A DNA stretch of 64,000 nt from contig NZ_FRBX01000002.1 in the NCBI RefSeq assembly GCF_900142715.1, positions 310,001-374,000 on the forward strand, read 5' to 3'. This DNA comes from Flavobacterium pectinovorum (GTDB lineage Bacteria; Bacteroidota; Bacteroidia; Flavobacteriales; Flavobacteriaceae). This document shows positions 43,999 to 51,646 of this stretch, one piece after another (position 1 is the first letter of the stretch; the number at the start of each line of letters is the position of its first letter). A model generated the notes under the pieces. It saw nothing but the letters and a program-made list of their open reading frames with translations. It had not been told where the DNA came from and did no database searches. A program made the position numbers and the translations under genes.

Positions 43999-44340
43999 TT
44001 ATTTCAGTTTTCTAAAAGAAGAAATTTTTCTTTTCCCACTTAAAACGCCAAGAATGGTAACATGATTATTTTTGATTTTAAATATAATAAGCCATGTTTT
44101 GTAGGCAGCTTCTCTGTAGATTTTATTTTTTGTCGGTAAGTTTTCACATTGAGCATAAATTAGTGGATCATGAACTATTTTGTTCATAACCTTATTTATT
44201 CCATTACCAATTTTAATTGAATTTAGGGGTTGATGTTTTACGAAGGCAATATAATCAACAATCTCTTCTAAATTTTGGAAATACCTCTCCGATATATCTA
44301 ACGTATATTGTTTTGGATTTTGAGTTTTTTCTCTTCCCAT
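43999..44340 (-). CDS. ParE/RelE-family toxin
   Basis: The 113-residue protein has the ParE pattern: YTLDISERYFQNLEEIVDYIAF, the middle ENLPTKNKIYREAAYKTWLIIFKI and a final VTILGVLSGKRKISS strand. The family poisons gyrase or cuts mRNA at the ribosome. Its start overlaps the antitoxin gene by 43 bp, which fits tight coupling downstream of the antitoxin. The mode of toxicity cannot be told. Confidence 0.85.
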   Translation of the reverse strand: MGREKTQNPKQYTLDISERYFQNLEEIVDYIAFVKHQPLNSIKIGNGINKVMNKIVHDPLIYAQCENLPTKNKIYREAAYKTWLIIFKIKNNHVTILGVLSGKRKISSFRKLK

Positions 44341-44552
44341 CTTTCATTAAACTTTTCTAAAGACATTGTTGAAGTATTTTCAGCAGTTTTTATCCATTCT
44401 GCAAAATCTTCTTTAGATAAATTGTTTTCAATTTGATCGGTTTCATTCTCAAAATCAATAGATACTTTCAGGACTTTTCCAATGTAATTTTTTGGAATCT
44501 CAAAAGAAAGATTCACAATTTTATCTTTAGGAGTAATGGTTTTCTGTATCAT
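44298..44552 (-). CDS. antitoxin partner of the ParE-type toxin
   Basis: The 84-residue protein has an N-terminal beta-rich half (KDKIVNLSFEIPKNYIGKVLKVSIDFE) and a helical acidic C-terminal half (FAEWIKTAENTSTMSLEKFNERWEEKK), of the kind that wraps ParE toxins. No classic ribbon-helix-helix motif is evident. It is first in the pair, as usual for antitoxins, and has a promoter upstream. The call depends mostly on its neighbour. Confidence 0.75.
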   Translation of the reverse strand: MIQKTITPKDKIVNLSFEIPKNYIGKVLKVSIDFENETDQIENNLSKEDFAEWIKTAENTSTMSLEKFNERWEEKKLKIQNNIR

Positions 44553-44576
44553 TTTCTTTTAAATTAATGAACAATA

Positions 44577-44603
44577 CAAAATTACGATAAATAAAATTCA
44601 CAA
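44577..44603 (-). promoter_or_regulatory. putative promoter of the toxin-antitoxin pair
   Basis: On the minus strand TTG (44603-44601), 16 bases, then TAATTTTG (44584-44577), 24 bp before the antitoxin start. The gap is one base under the usual range. Confidence 0.5.
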
Positions 44604-44641
44604 TTATTGATTTTAAAAGTTTTTAGTCAGATTTAACAACT

Positions 44642-45037
44642 TTACAACTCATACTTCTTATCAAAATAATTCTTCAAAACACCAACCTGAATTAAAATCA
44701 TAAAAGGCACAATCAGGACAGCATATAAAATATTTTTTGAGAGATGGATTCCTGAAAAGACAGCAGAGAATTTTTCTGTATAAGATTTATCAATTACCAA
44801 ATTAGATTGAGTTCCTGAAAAAAGTGATGCGTAAACAATTAAGGAAATTAAACCAAAACCAATTAAAATCCAGATTGTTTTAGAAATTAAAGGTTTGTAG
44901 CTTTTAGCTTTACTTTTTTCTGCTACCAGAACCTGAGCCATTATTTTTGAAGTAAAGTCCATAGATGGTGACTCCAAAGTATTTTCAGCCATCATTTTAT
45001 CAATAAGATTTTCTATATTTTTATCGCTCTCTTTCAT
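44642..45037 (-). CDS. probable membrane anti-sigma factor
   Basis: The 131-residue protein has an N-terminal soluble part with ENLIDKMMAENTLESPSMDFTSKIM and two membrane helices (TIWILIGFGLISLIVYASLF and ILYAVLIVPFMILIQVGVL). It overlaps the sigma factor gene by 17 bp. This arrangement is typical of ECF sigma/anti-sigma pairs, but no zinc-binding anti-sigma motif is present. The role is inferred from position. Confidence 0.65.
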   Translation of the reverse strand: MKESDKNIENLIDKMMAENTLESPSMDFTSKIMAQVLVAEKSKAKSYKPLISKTIWILIGFGLISLIVYASLFSGTQSNLVIDKSYTEKFSAVFSGIHLSKNILYAVLIVPFMILIQVGVLKNYFDKKYEL

Positions 45038-45608
45038 AATAATCTAATAGTTCTGGTTCTAATTGCTTTTTCAAAATTACAGCTAATTTTTGTCGGCTTC
45101 TAAATAATTTTACTTTGACATTATTAGCATTAATATTCATGATTTTTCCGATTTCTTCTAAACTCTGCTCTTCAAAATAAAATAAAGTTAGCAGGAAATT
45201 CTCTTCCCTTGGCAGCAAATTCAAACAATTCTGAATCGTCTGCTTTCGTTCTTTATCTTCTAAAGCACTCAAAGCATTATCCATTGTTTTAATTAAATGT
45301 GCCGAAAATTCATCTATCGAAATATTATTGTCTTCTTTTTTATTTTTCTTCAAGCGATCTAAACACGTATTATAAGCTACTCTGTAGATCCATGTCGAAA
45401 ACTTAGAATCACCTTTAAACTTCGCTAAAGAATTATAAGCTTTGATAAAAGTATCCTGAGCAACTTCTTCGGCTTCTTCTCTGTTTTTAATCATTTTGAG
45501 TGCCAAAGTAAAAATCATATTTTTATAACGGTCCACCAGCACGGCAAACGCATTTGTTTCGCCCTGCAGAATTTTATCGATATAATACTGATCTTCTAAA
45601 GTACTCAT
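45021..45608 (-). CDS. ECF sigma factor
   Basis: The 195-residue protein has sigma region 2 (RYKNMIFTLALKMIKNREEAEEVAQDTFIKAYN, then FSTWIYRVAYNTCLDRLKK) and region 4 (LLTLFYFEEQSLEEIGKIMNINANNVKVKLFRSRQKL). Regions 1.1 and 3 are absent, as in ECF sigma factors. Its partner gene overlaps it. A GTAACC...CGTC pair upstream suggests autoregulation. The stress it answers to is unknown. Confidence 0.94.
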   Translation of the reverse strand: MSTLEDQYYIDKILQGETNAFAVLVDRYKNMIFTLALKMIKNREEAEEVAQDTFIKAYNSLAKFKGDSKFSTWIYRVAYNTCLDRLKKNKKEDNNISIDEFSAHLIKTMDNALSALEDKERKQTIQNCLNLLPREENFLLTLFYFEEQSLEEIGKIMNINANNVKVKLFRSRQKLAVILKKQLEPELLDYYERER

Positions 45609-45617
45609 ATTATATAG

Positions 45618-45644
45618 GACGACGGTTATTGTAATTAGGTTACA
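45618..45644 (-). promoter_or_regulatory. candidate ECF-type autoregulated promoter
   Basis: On the minus strand TGTAACC (45644-45638), 16 bases, then CGTC (45621-45618). This resembles -35/-10 elements of ECF sigma factors. The start codon is only about 10 bp after CGTC, so the mRNA would be nearly leaderless. Confidence 0.45.
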
Positions 45645-45690
45645 ATCATTTGAAAATAAATTTCAATTTAGAACAAATTATTAACGGTAC

Positions 45691-45756
45691 AAATTCATGG
45701 TTAAAATTATAAATAGAAATATTTTAGACAAAGTTCAATTATATAATAGTATTATA
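45691..45756 (+). pseudogene. decayed 5' fragment related to the immunity-like gene at 57340
   Basis: This stretch matches 57326-57394 with a few mismatches and two small gaps, including the upstream AAATTCATGG and the reading INRNILDK-VQL against INKNILDKLVQL. Only about 20 codons are left. It lies between the sigma factor and the MFS gene. It is probably a leftover of a former Rhs immunity cassette. Confidence 0.65.
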
Positions 45757-45759
45757 AGA

Positions 45760-46974
45760 TTAAGTAGTCCTAATCTTAGAAACCATAAAGGCAATCAAAA
45801 CCCCGAAAATCCCTATAAAAGCAAAGGAAAATTGCAGTCCGAAATTTTGAGCGATATGACCAATTATGGGTGGCCCCATAAGGAATCCTAGGAAACTTAC
45901 GCTCGAAACTATGGTTAAAGCTTCTCCCGGCGGAACGGTTGGGTTTTTTCCTGCCATACTATAAACAGTAGGCACAATTGTAGCAACGCCTAAACCAACT
46001 GCCATAAAAGCAATCGTACACGGAACAATATAAGGAAGAAAAACGGCGGTAAAAAGTCCGGCAGAAATCATGACACCGCTAATTTGCATGACGCGTTCGC
46101 GACCAAATTTATTGATTAATCCGTCGCCTAAAAATCTTCCACTTGCCATTGTAATCATAAATGAGGTATATCCTAAAACTACCAAAGGTCCCGGTGCCTG
46201 TACAATATCTTTAAAATAAACACCGCTCCAGTCGAACATTACACCTTCGCTGGCCATGCTGCAAAAACCTATTACACCAAGCCAAAGCAAGGCGCTATCC
46301 GGCTTCGTAAATCGTTTTTTAGATTCTGTTTTATTTTTTATCTTTTCTTTGGCTCTGACCAAAAATTTAAAATTAAAAGCGACCATAAGTAATACTACAA
46401 CGCCCACAATTATAAAATGATGTAATGGTGTAAGATTTAGAGCCAACATGCCTAAACCAACCAAAGCACCTGTGAATCCGGCGAAACTCCACATGCCATG
46501 AAATGCCGACATGATTGTTTTTTTGAAAAGTACTTCGGTATAAACACCTTGTGTATTTACAGCAATATTGGCTAAGTTTCCAAAGATTCCGAATAGAAAT
46601 AAACCTAATGATAATTGCAATGCCGTTGTTGCCAATCCTAAATTAACCAGACATAAAACGTACATAATTAAGGAGAAAACCAAAATGCGATGACTGCCGA
46701 ATTTCGTGACCATTTTTCCTGAAAAAGGCATAATAATTAACTGCCCCACCGGAAGCGCAAAAAGTATAGATCCTAAATCACCTTCGGTTAAATGCAAGGC
46801 GGTTTTGATGTCCGGAATTCGGCTAGCCCAGGTTGCAAAACTCAATCCCATTCCAAAATAAAACATTCCGACAGCAAATCGAATTCGTTTTAAATAAGAG
46901 GCTTTTGCTTCTCTAAATACTTTCTTGATTTTCCCTTTGGTCTGGAAAAGTGATAACGGATTAAAATCTATCAA
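45760..46974 (-). CDS. MFS transporter
   Basis: The 404-residue protein has about 12 predicted membrane helices. The MFS motif between helices 2 and 3 is GKMVTKFGSHRIL, and a loop of basic residues (KEKIKNKTESKKRFTK) separates the two halves. WASRIPDIK and NIAVNTQGVYTEVLFKKTIMSAFHGMWS are typical of the FucP-like/YbjJ branch. Substrate unknown; efflux or sugar uptake are both possible. No linked pathway genes are nearby. Confidence 0.86.
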   Translation of the reverse strand: MIDFNPLSLFQTKGKIKKVFREAKASYLKRIRFAVGMFYFGMGLSFATWASRIPDIKTALHLTEGDLGSILFALPVGQLIIMPFSGKMVTKFGSHRILVFSLIMYVLCLVNLGLATTALQLSLGLFLFGIFGNLANIAVNTQGVYTEVLFKKTIMSAFHGMWSFAGFTGALVGLGMLALNLTPLHHFIIVGVVVLLMVAFNFKFLVRAKEKIKNKTESKKRFTKPDSALLWLGVIGFCSMASEGVMFDWSGVYFKDIVQAPGPLVVLGYTSFMITMASGRFLGDGLINKFGRERVMQISGVMISAGLFTAVFLPYIVPCTIAFMAVGLGVATIVPTVYSMAGKNPTVPPGEALTIVSSVSFLGFLMGPPIIGHIAQNFGLQFSFAFIGIFGVLIAFMVSKIRTT

Positions 46975-47085
46975 AGCTTACGGTTTTTGGGTTTGGCACT
47001 ATAAAAATAATAAAAACCTTCTTTATAGACTATTTATCTCCCGTTGTTCGTCTATTTATAACGTTATTGTTTATAAATTGTGAGC

Positions 47086-47292
47086 TTTTTGCCCACGGAT
47101 TTTACAGATTAAACGGATTGTCGCTGATTTTTAATCTTTTCAATCCGATTAATCTGTGGCAAAAAACTAGTCATATAATGACAATATTATTTGTAGAGGT
47201 ATACAGCAGTGCGTCATTTTTTTTATTGATAATAAAATTTTCAAAAGAAAAATCAGCGACAATCCGTTTAATCGGCCAAATCCGTGGGCAAA
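47086..47292. repeat. nested inverted repeat reaching into the oxidoreductase 3' end
   Basis: The left arm 47088-47132 pairs almost perfectly with 47248-47292. A third segment (47141-47166) is an inverted partial copy of the left arm. The right arm overlaps the last codons of the Gfo/Idh/MocA gene, whose tail LPTDLAD is encoded by the repeat. Confidence 0.85.
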
Positions 47293-48326
47293 TTAATCAC
47301 TTTTCGCTCTGCATTACTTGCAATTGCAGCTTCGATAATCTGCATTACTTTTACACCATCTTGTGCTGTAACAGGCTCTGTTTTATTGTTTGCAATTGAA
47401 TCGTAAACACCATCAAAAAACGAAAAATAATTCCCCTGAAGTGTTGGTATTCTGTCGCGAACTAATTCTCCGTTAATTTCTGTATGCAAAAGCCCCTGAA
47501 AGATTTCCGGTTCTGTCCCCCAGTCTTTTAAATTAGGTTTTTTGCCCAGTTTCAATTCATCTTCCTGAACATCACCACGAGGTTTTAAGAATGAGCCTTT
47601 TTTACCATGAATTGTATAGGCAGGATTGGCTTCTCTAACAAAAAAACTGGCTTTTAAACGGACTCTGAAATCTTCATAAATCAGCAACAAATCGATCCAG
47701 TCATCGACCAATGAATTTTCTCTGGTGTAACGAATATCACCAAAAACCGACTTTGGAGAACCAAACAAACATACTGCCTGATCGATTAAATGCGGCCCTA
47801 AATCTTTGAGTATTCCTGCTCCGTCATTTACGGTTTCTTTGTGTGCTTTCGGACTTAATAACGGATTATATCTGTCAAAATGAAATTCTACTTCGACTAA
47901 ATCTCCCAAAACACCATCATTAATTACTTTCTGAATTGTTTTAAAATCGCTGTCCCATCTTCTGTTTTGGAAAACGGCTAATTTTAATCCTTTTTCTTTG
48001 GCAATTTTGGCTAATTCTTCGGCTTCAGACACAGTTGTAGTAAAGGCTTTTTCGACAACGGCATGTTTTCCGGCCAAAAGCACTTTTTTAGCATATTCAT
48101 AATGTGTTCCCACGGGTGTATTTACGATAACCAAATCGACATCATCTGTCAGTAAATCATCGATTGTTGGATAACTTTTTACGGCTGGATAATCTTCCTG
48201 AATGAGTTTTTTGCTTCTTTCCCAAGAACCTAATAATTCAAATCCTTCATGAATATCTAAAAACGGAGCGTGAAAAACTTTCCCCGACATTCCGTATGAT
48301 AATAGTGCTGTTTTTATTTTTTGCAT
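47268..48326 (-). CDS. Gfo/Idh/MocA family oxidoreductase
   Basis: The 352-residue protein has an N-terminal Rossmann domain (ALLSYGMSGKVFHAPFLD), the conserved VEKAFTT (EKP-like motif with the catalytic lysine) and a C-terminal domain with FHFDRYNPL and NDGAGILKDLGPHLIDQA, where His is the catalytic residue. It would oxidise or reduce a sugar or inositol-like substrate with NAD(P). The last few residues derive from the intergenic inverted repeat. Substrate unknown. Confidence 0.9.
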   Translation of the reverse strand: MQKIKTALLSYGMSGKVFHAPFLDIHEGFELLGSWERSKKLIQEDYPAVKSYPTIDDLLTDDVDLVIVNTPVGTHYEYAKKVLLAGKHAVVEKAFTTTVSEAEELAKIAKEKGLKLAVFQNRRWDSDFKTIQKVINDGVLGDLVEVEFHFDRYNPLLSPKAHKETVNDGAGILKDLGPHLIDQAVCLFGSPKSVFGDIRYTRENSLVDDWIDLLLIYEDFRVRLKASFFVREANPAYTIHGKKGSFLKPRGDVQEDELKLGKKPNLKDWGTEPEIFQGLLHTEINGELVRDRIPTLQGNYFSFFDGVYDSIANNKTEPVTAQDGVKVMQIIEAAIASNAERKVINLPTDLAD

Positions 48327-48364
48327 GATATAATTTTTATCAAAATAAAGTTTAATTTTTTTCT

Positions 48365-48424
48365 ACCATTAAGATATTAAGTTTCATTAAGCTTTGAACT
48401 TAATTTTCTTAATCTCTTAATGGT
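48365..48424. repeat. imperfect inverted repeat ACCATTAAG
   Basis: ACCATTAAGATATTAAGTT at the left is complementary, with gaps, to AACTTAATTTTCTTAATCTC...TTAATGGT at the right. It lies downstream of the Old Yellow Enzyme gene without a clean T-tract. Confidence 0.6.
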
Positions 48425-48449
48425 TCAACTTAAAAATATTTATGTTTAG

Positions 48450-49520
48450 TTAAACTTTAGCGCGTGCGTATTGTTTTGGCCAAAGGATATCTTCGTTTAG
48501 CTCTTTGGCGAAATGCAAAGGCAAATTTGGATCTCTTAGCGATTCTCTGGCGAATAGAACTAAATCGGCCTGATTGTTCTGTAAAATTTCTTCTGCTTGA
48601 TTTGCTTCTGTAATTAAACCAACTGCTCCGGTTAAAATAGCAGCTTCGTTTTTAATTTTTTCTGCAAATTCAACCTGATAACCGGGCTTTAACTGAATTT
48701 GCTGATGTGAAACCAATCCTCCAGACGAAACATCAATTAAATCAACTCCTTTTTCTTTTAATATTTTCGAAAGTTTTACAGATTCTTCCGGATTCCATCC
48801 GCCTTCTGCCCAATCTGTGGCTGAAATTCGAATAAACAAAGGCAAATCTGATGGCCATTCTGATTGAACTGCTTCCAGAATTTCTAAAGTAAAACGGATT
48901 CGGTTTTCGAAACTTCCACCATATTCATCTGTTCTTGTATTGGTTAATGGTGATAAAAACTGGTGCAATAAATAACCGTGTGCACCATGAATTTCCATAA
49001 CCTGATATCCGGCTTCGACAGCTCTTTTTGTGGCTGCTTTAAAATCTTCAATTACTTTTTGAATGCCCGTTTTGTCTAAAGCTTCCGGTTGAAAAGGTTC
49101 ATCTTCATGATAAGCGATTGCACTTGGCGCAACAGTTTGCCATCCTCCATGAACGAAGTCTAACTTTTTATTGCCCATCCACGGTGCCGAAACACTTGCT
49201 TTTCGACCTGCATGTGCCAACTGAATTCCGGGAATTGCATTTTGAGAAACAATAAATTCGTTGATTGTTTTTAGTTTCTCAATGTGTTCGTCTTTCCAGA
49301 TTCCTAAGTCTGAAGGAGAAATTCTAGCCTCTGGAGAAACCGCTGTGGCTTCCTGAATAATCAAGCCAACTCCGCCGCTGGCACGGCTTCCTAAATGAAC
49401 CAAATGCCAATCGTTTGCAAATCCGTCAACTGAGGAATATTGACACATTGGCGAAATAACGATCCTGTTTTTTAAAGTGATTTTTTTTATAGTAAGCGGA
49501 GAAAACAATTTTGAAGCCAT
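48450..49520 (-). CDS. NADH:flavin oxidoreductase (Old Yellow Enzyme, YqjM-like)
   Basis: The 356-residue protein has the TIM-barrel pattern of the YqjM branch: LFSPLTIKKITLKNRIVISPMCQYSSVDG, where Cys26-region binds flavin, HGAHGYLLHQFLSPLTNTRTDEYGG and IRISATDWAEGGW. It reduces activated C=C bonds of enals, nitro compounds or maleimides with NAD(P)H. A single-gene unit. A perfect 13-bp palindrome lies 27 bp upstream of its start, suggesting control by a local redox regulator. Confidence 0.92.
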   Translation of the reverse strand: MASKLFSPLTIKKITLKNRIVISPMCQYSSVDGFANDWHLVHLGSRASGGVGLIIQEATAVSPEARISPSDLGIWKDEHIEKLKTINEFIVSQNAIPGIQLAHAGRKASVSAPWMGNKKLDFVHGGWQTVAPSAIAYHEDEPFQPEALDKTGIQKVIEDFKAATKRAVEAGYQVMEIHGAHGYLLHQFLSPLTNTRTDEYGGSFENRIRFTLEILEAVQSEWPSDLPLFIRISATDWAEGGWNPEESVKLSKILKEKGVDLIDVSSGGLVSHQQIQLKPGYQVEFAEKIKNEAAILTGAVGLITEANQAEEILQNNQADLVLFARESLRDPNLPLHFAKELNEDILWPKQYARAKV

Positions 49521-49546
49521 AGTTGTAACTTTTAATGAATTTGGGC

Positions 49547-49559
49547 TACCTATTAGGTA
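49547..49559. promoter_or_regulatory. candidate operator palindrome upstream of the Old Yellow Enzyme gene
   Basis: TACCTA-T-TAGGTA is a perfect 6-1-6 palindrome, 27 bp upstream of the start codon. Confidence 0.5.
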
Positions 49560-49683
49560 CGATAGCGTTTAAAAAAGTAAAGTTAAAGCTTCTTCGTAAA
49601 ACAAGAAATCTAAATGTTTATTAATTAACAAACATTTAAAACCTTATGTATTATCTTGCACTATCAAATTAAAATAGAAACGT

Positions 49684-49691
49684 TACTTTTG
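49684..49691 (+). promoter_or_regulatory. -7 box of rseP
   Basis: TACTTTTG matches TAnnTTTG, 29 bp before the start. The nearest TTG is 25 bases upstream, a little too far. Confidence 0.5.
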
Positions 49692-49720
49692 TGCGTTAAA
49701 TTACGAACTAAAAATACAAA

Positions 49721-51064
49721 ATGGATATAGTTATCAAACTCTCTCAATTTCTATTGAGTTTATCTTTACTTATTATTCTTCACGAATTAGGACATTTTAT
49801 TCCTGCAAAATTATTTAAAACAAGAGTTGAAAAATTTTACTTATTTTTTGATGTTAAATATTCGCTTCTAAAAAAGAAAATTGGCGAAACTGAATACGGA
49901 ATTGGATGGCTGCCGCTTGGAGGCTACGTGAAAATTTCGGGAATGATCGACGAAAGCATGGACAAGGAACAAATGGCTTTACCACCTCAGCCGTGGGAAT
50001 TTCGTTCTAAACCGGCATGGCAGCGTTTGATTATCATGTTGGGAGGAGTTACGGTAAACTTTATCCTGGCTTTTATTATTTATATCGGAATGGCATTTGC
50101 TTATGGCGATACGTATGTAGCCAATTCTGATTTGAAAGATGGTGTTTATATTGAAAATCCTGCTATGATTAAAGCTGGTTTTAGAACCGGTGATAAAATT
50201 ATTTCTATTGATGGAAAAAAAGTAGAGAATTTTGATAACGATATGAACATGAATGTAATCATGTCGAAACACGTTTTGATTGAAAGAAACGGACAACAAC
50301 AAACAATCAATATTCCGAATGATTTTGTAGATCAATTGTCTAAACATGAAAAAGGATTGCTTGTAGGGATCAGAATGCCGTTTGTTGTAGGTAAAGTTGC
50401 TGAAGAATCTAAAAATACGGCTTTGAAACCAAAAGATCTAATTGTGAGTCTGAATGGGCAAAAAGTAAAATATTTTGATGAGGCAAAGGTTATTTTAGAG
50501 GCTAACAAAGGCAAATCTATTCCTGCGGTTGTATTACGCGACCTAAAAGAAACTCCAATCACTGTAAACGTTTCTAAAGACGCAAAATTAGGTGTTGTTG
50601 TTGGAGGTTTGGATATTAAATCTCTGGAGAAATTAGGCTACTATAAAATAAGTACAAAAGAATACAGCTTTTTCGAATCTATTCCGGTTGGACTTACAAA
50701 AGGTAAAGACCAATTAGTAGGTTACGGAAAACAATTGAAAATGATTTTTAATCCTGAAACAAAAGCATACAAACAAGTAGGTGGTTTTGCGGCGATTTTT
50801 AACATTTTCCCGACTTCATGGAGCTGGGAAACGTTCTGGTCGATCACGGCTTTATTGTCGATTATGCTTGGAGTTATGAATTTATTGCCAATTCCGGCGC
50901 TTGATGGTGGTCATGTGATGTTTTTATTATACGAAATAATTAGTGGCCGTAAACCAAGTGATAAATTCCTTGAAAACGCCCAAATGGTTGGTTTCGTATT
51001 ACTTATCACACTGCTTTTGTTTGCTAACGGAAACGATATTTACAAGGCAATTGTAGGCAAGTAA
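49721..51064 (+). CDS. rseP: RseP-type site-2 metalloprotease
   Basis: The 447-residue membrane protein has the zinc motif HELGH at 21-25 in the first helix and the third ligand region NLLPIPALDGGHV near the C-terminus. Two PDZ domains lie between (for example around AGFRTGDKIISIDGKKVENF). RseP cuts membrane-bound substrates such as anti-sigma factors after first-site cleavage. The ECF anti-sigma protein in this window is a possible substrate type, but nothing in sequence links them. It is followed by tRNA-Asn genes. Confidence 0.94.
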   Translation: MDIVIKLSQFLLSLSLLIILHELGHFIPAKLFKTRVEKFYLFFDVKYSLLKKKIGETEYGIGWLPLGGYVKISGMIDESMDKEQMALPPQPWEFRSKPAWQRLIIMLGGVTVNFILAFIIYIGMAFAYGDTYVANSDLKDGVYIENPAMIKAGFRTGDKIISIDGKKVENFDNDMNMNVIMSKHVLIERNGQQQTINIPNDFVDQLSKHEKGLLVGIRMPFVVGKVAEESKNTALKPKDLIVSLNGQKVKYFDEAKVILEANKGKSIPAVVLRDLKETPITVNVSKDAKLGVVVGGLDIKSLEKLGYYKISTKEYSFFESIPVGLTKGKDQLVGYGKQLKMIFNPETKAYKQVGGFAAIFNIFPTSWSWETFWSITALLSIMLGVMNLLPIPALDGGHVMFLLYEIISGRKPSDKFLENAQMVGFVLLITLLLFANGNDIYKAIVGK

Positions 51065-51094
51065 AAATATTTGATAAAAAGTGTGAAAATATTT

Positions 51095-51123
51095 TTGGGA
51101 AATTAAAAATTCGACTATATTTG
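51095..51123 (+). promoter_or_regulatory. consensus promoter of the tRNA-Asn genes
   Basis: TTG (51095-51097), 18 bases, then TATATTTG (51116-51123), 24 bp before the first tRNA. Confidence 0.8.
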
Positions 51124-51147
51124 CACTCGCTAAAAAGAGCAACAACT

Positions 51148-51221
51148 TCCTCCTTAGCTCAGTTGGTTAGAGCATCTGACTGTTAATCAGAGGGTCCTTG
51201 GTTCGAGCCCAAGAGGGGGAG
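51148..51221 (+). tRNA. tRNA-Asn (GTT), copy 1
   Basis: The 74-nt cloverleaf has acceptor TCCTCCT / AGGGGGA, anticodon loop CTGTTAA (anticodon GTT) and T arm CTTGG-TTCGAGC-CCAAG. CCA is not encoded. Confidence 0.97.
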
Positions 51222-51259
51222 CAACTTTTTTTAGCAAACATATTTACCTTTAAGGTGAT

Positions 51260-51333
51260 TCCTCCTTAGCTCAGTTGGTTAGAGCATCTGACTGTTAATC
51301 AGAGGGTCCTTGGTTCGAGCCCAAGAGGGGGAG
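51260..51333 (+). tRNA. tRNA-Asn (GTT), copy 2
   Basis: The 74-nt gene is identical to copy 1, 38 bp downstream, and shares its promoter. Confidence 0.97.
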
Positions 51334-51339
51334 CTTATT

Positions 51340-51375
51340 AAATACCACTTATTTTTTGTAAGTGGTATTTTTTTT
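51340..51375 (+). terminator. terminator of the tRNA-Asn pair
   Basis: AAATACCACTTA-ttttttg-TAAGTGGTATTT is followed by five more T residues. Confidence 0.85.
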
Positions 51376-51407
51376 GATATTTACTCAAAGGATCTTGTTA
51401 ATCAGAG

Positions 51408-51425
51408 TCCCGATAGCCATCGGGG
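51408..51425. repeat. 18-bp palindromic element (mismatch form)
   Basis: TCCCGATAGCCATCGGGG stands where intact tRNA-Asn has GGTCC. Confidence 0.85.
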
Positions 51426-51432
51426 TTGGTTC

Positions 51433-51450
51433 TCCCGATAGCTATCGGGA
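51433..51450. repeat. 18-bp palindromic element (perfect)
   Basis: TCCCGATAGCTATCGGGA stands where intact tRNA-Asn has GAGCC. Confidence 0.88.
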
Positions 51451-51466
51451 CAAGAGGGGGAGCTTA

Positions 51467-51500
51467 AAAAAAAAGACTATCAATCGATAGTCTTTTTTTT
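51467..51500. terminator. terminator hairpin after the tRNA-Asn remnant
   Basis: GACTATC-aatc-GATAGTC is flanked by eight or more A residues on the left and eight T residues on the right, so it can act on both strands. Confidence 0.8.
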
Positions 51501-51646
51501 GTTTTATATGTCTGCCTGGGGACGCAAAGCTTTGTATTGATTTAGCTTTGTGAACTTTGTGTTTTGTGAAAACACTACAAGATAAAAAATCTTTGTGCAC
51601 TCTGCGGTAAAAAAGCCAAATGCTCAACAGTTTGAAATATTCAAGC

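Larger units (their letters stand above)
51391..51463 (+). pseudogene. tRNA-Asn remnant interrupted by two 18-bp palindromes
   Basis: The 3' half of tRNA-Asn is recognisable in three pieces: TGTTAATCAGAG, TTGGTTC and CAAGAGGGGGAGC. Two palindromes replace GGTCC and GAGCC of the intact gene. The D arm and acceptor 5' strand are missing. It lies after the terminator of the intact pair and cannot fold as a tRNA. Confidence 0.9.

Noticed and set aside
46975..47267. Coding sequence in the MFS-oxidoreductase gap
   Set aside because: The frames present are the translated arms of an inverted repeat.
51391..51463. A third functional tRNA-Asn
   Set aside because: The 5' half is absent and the T arm is interrupted twice.
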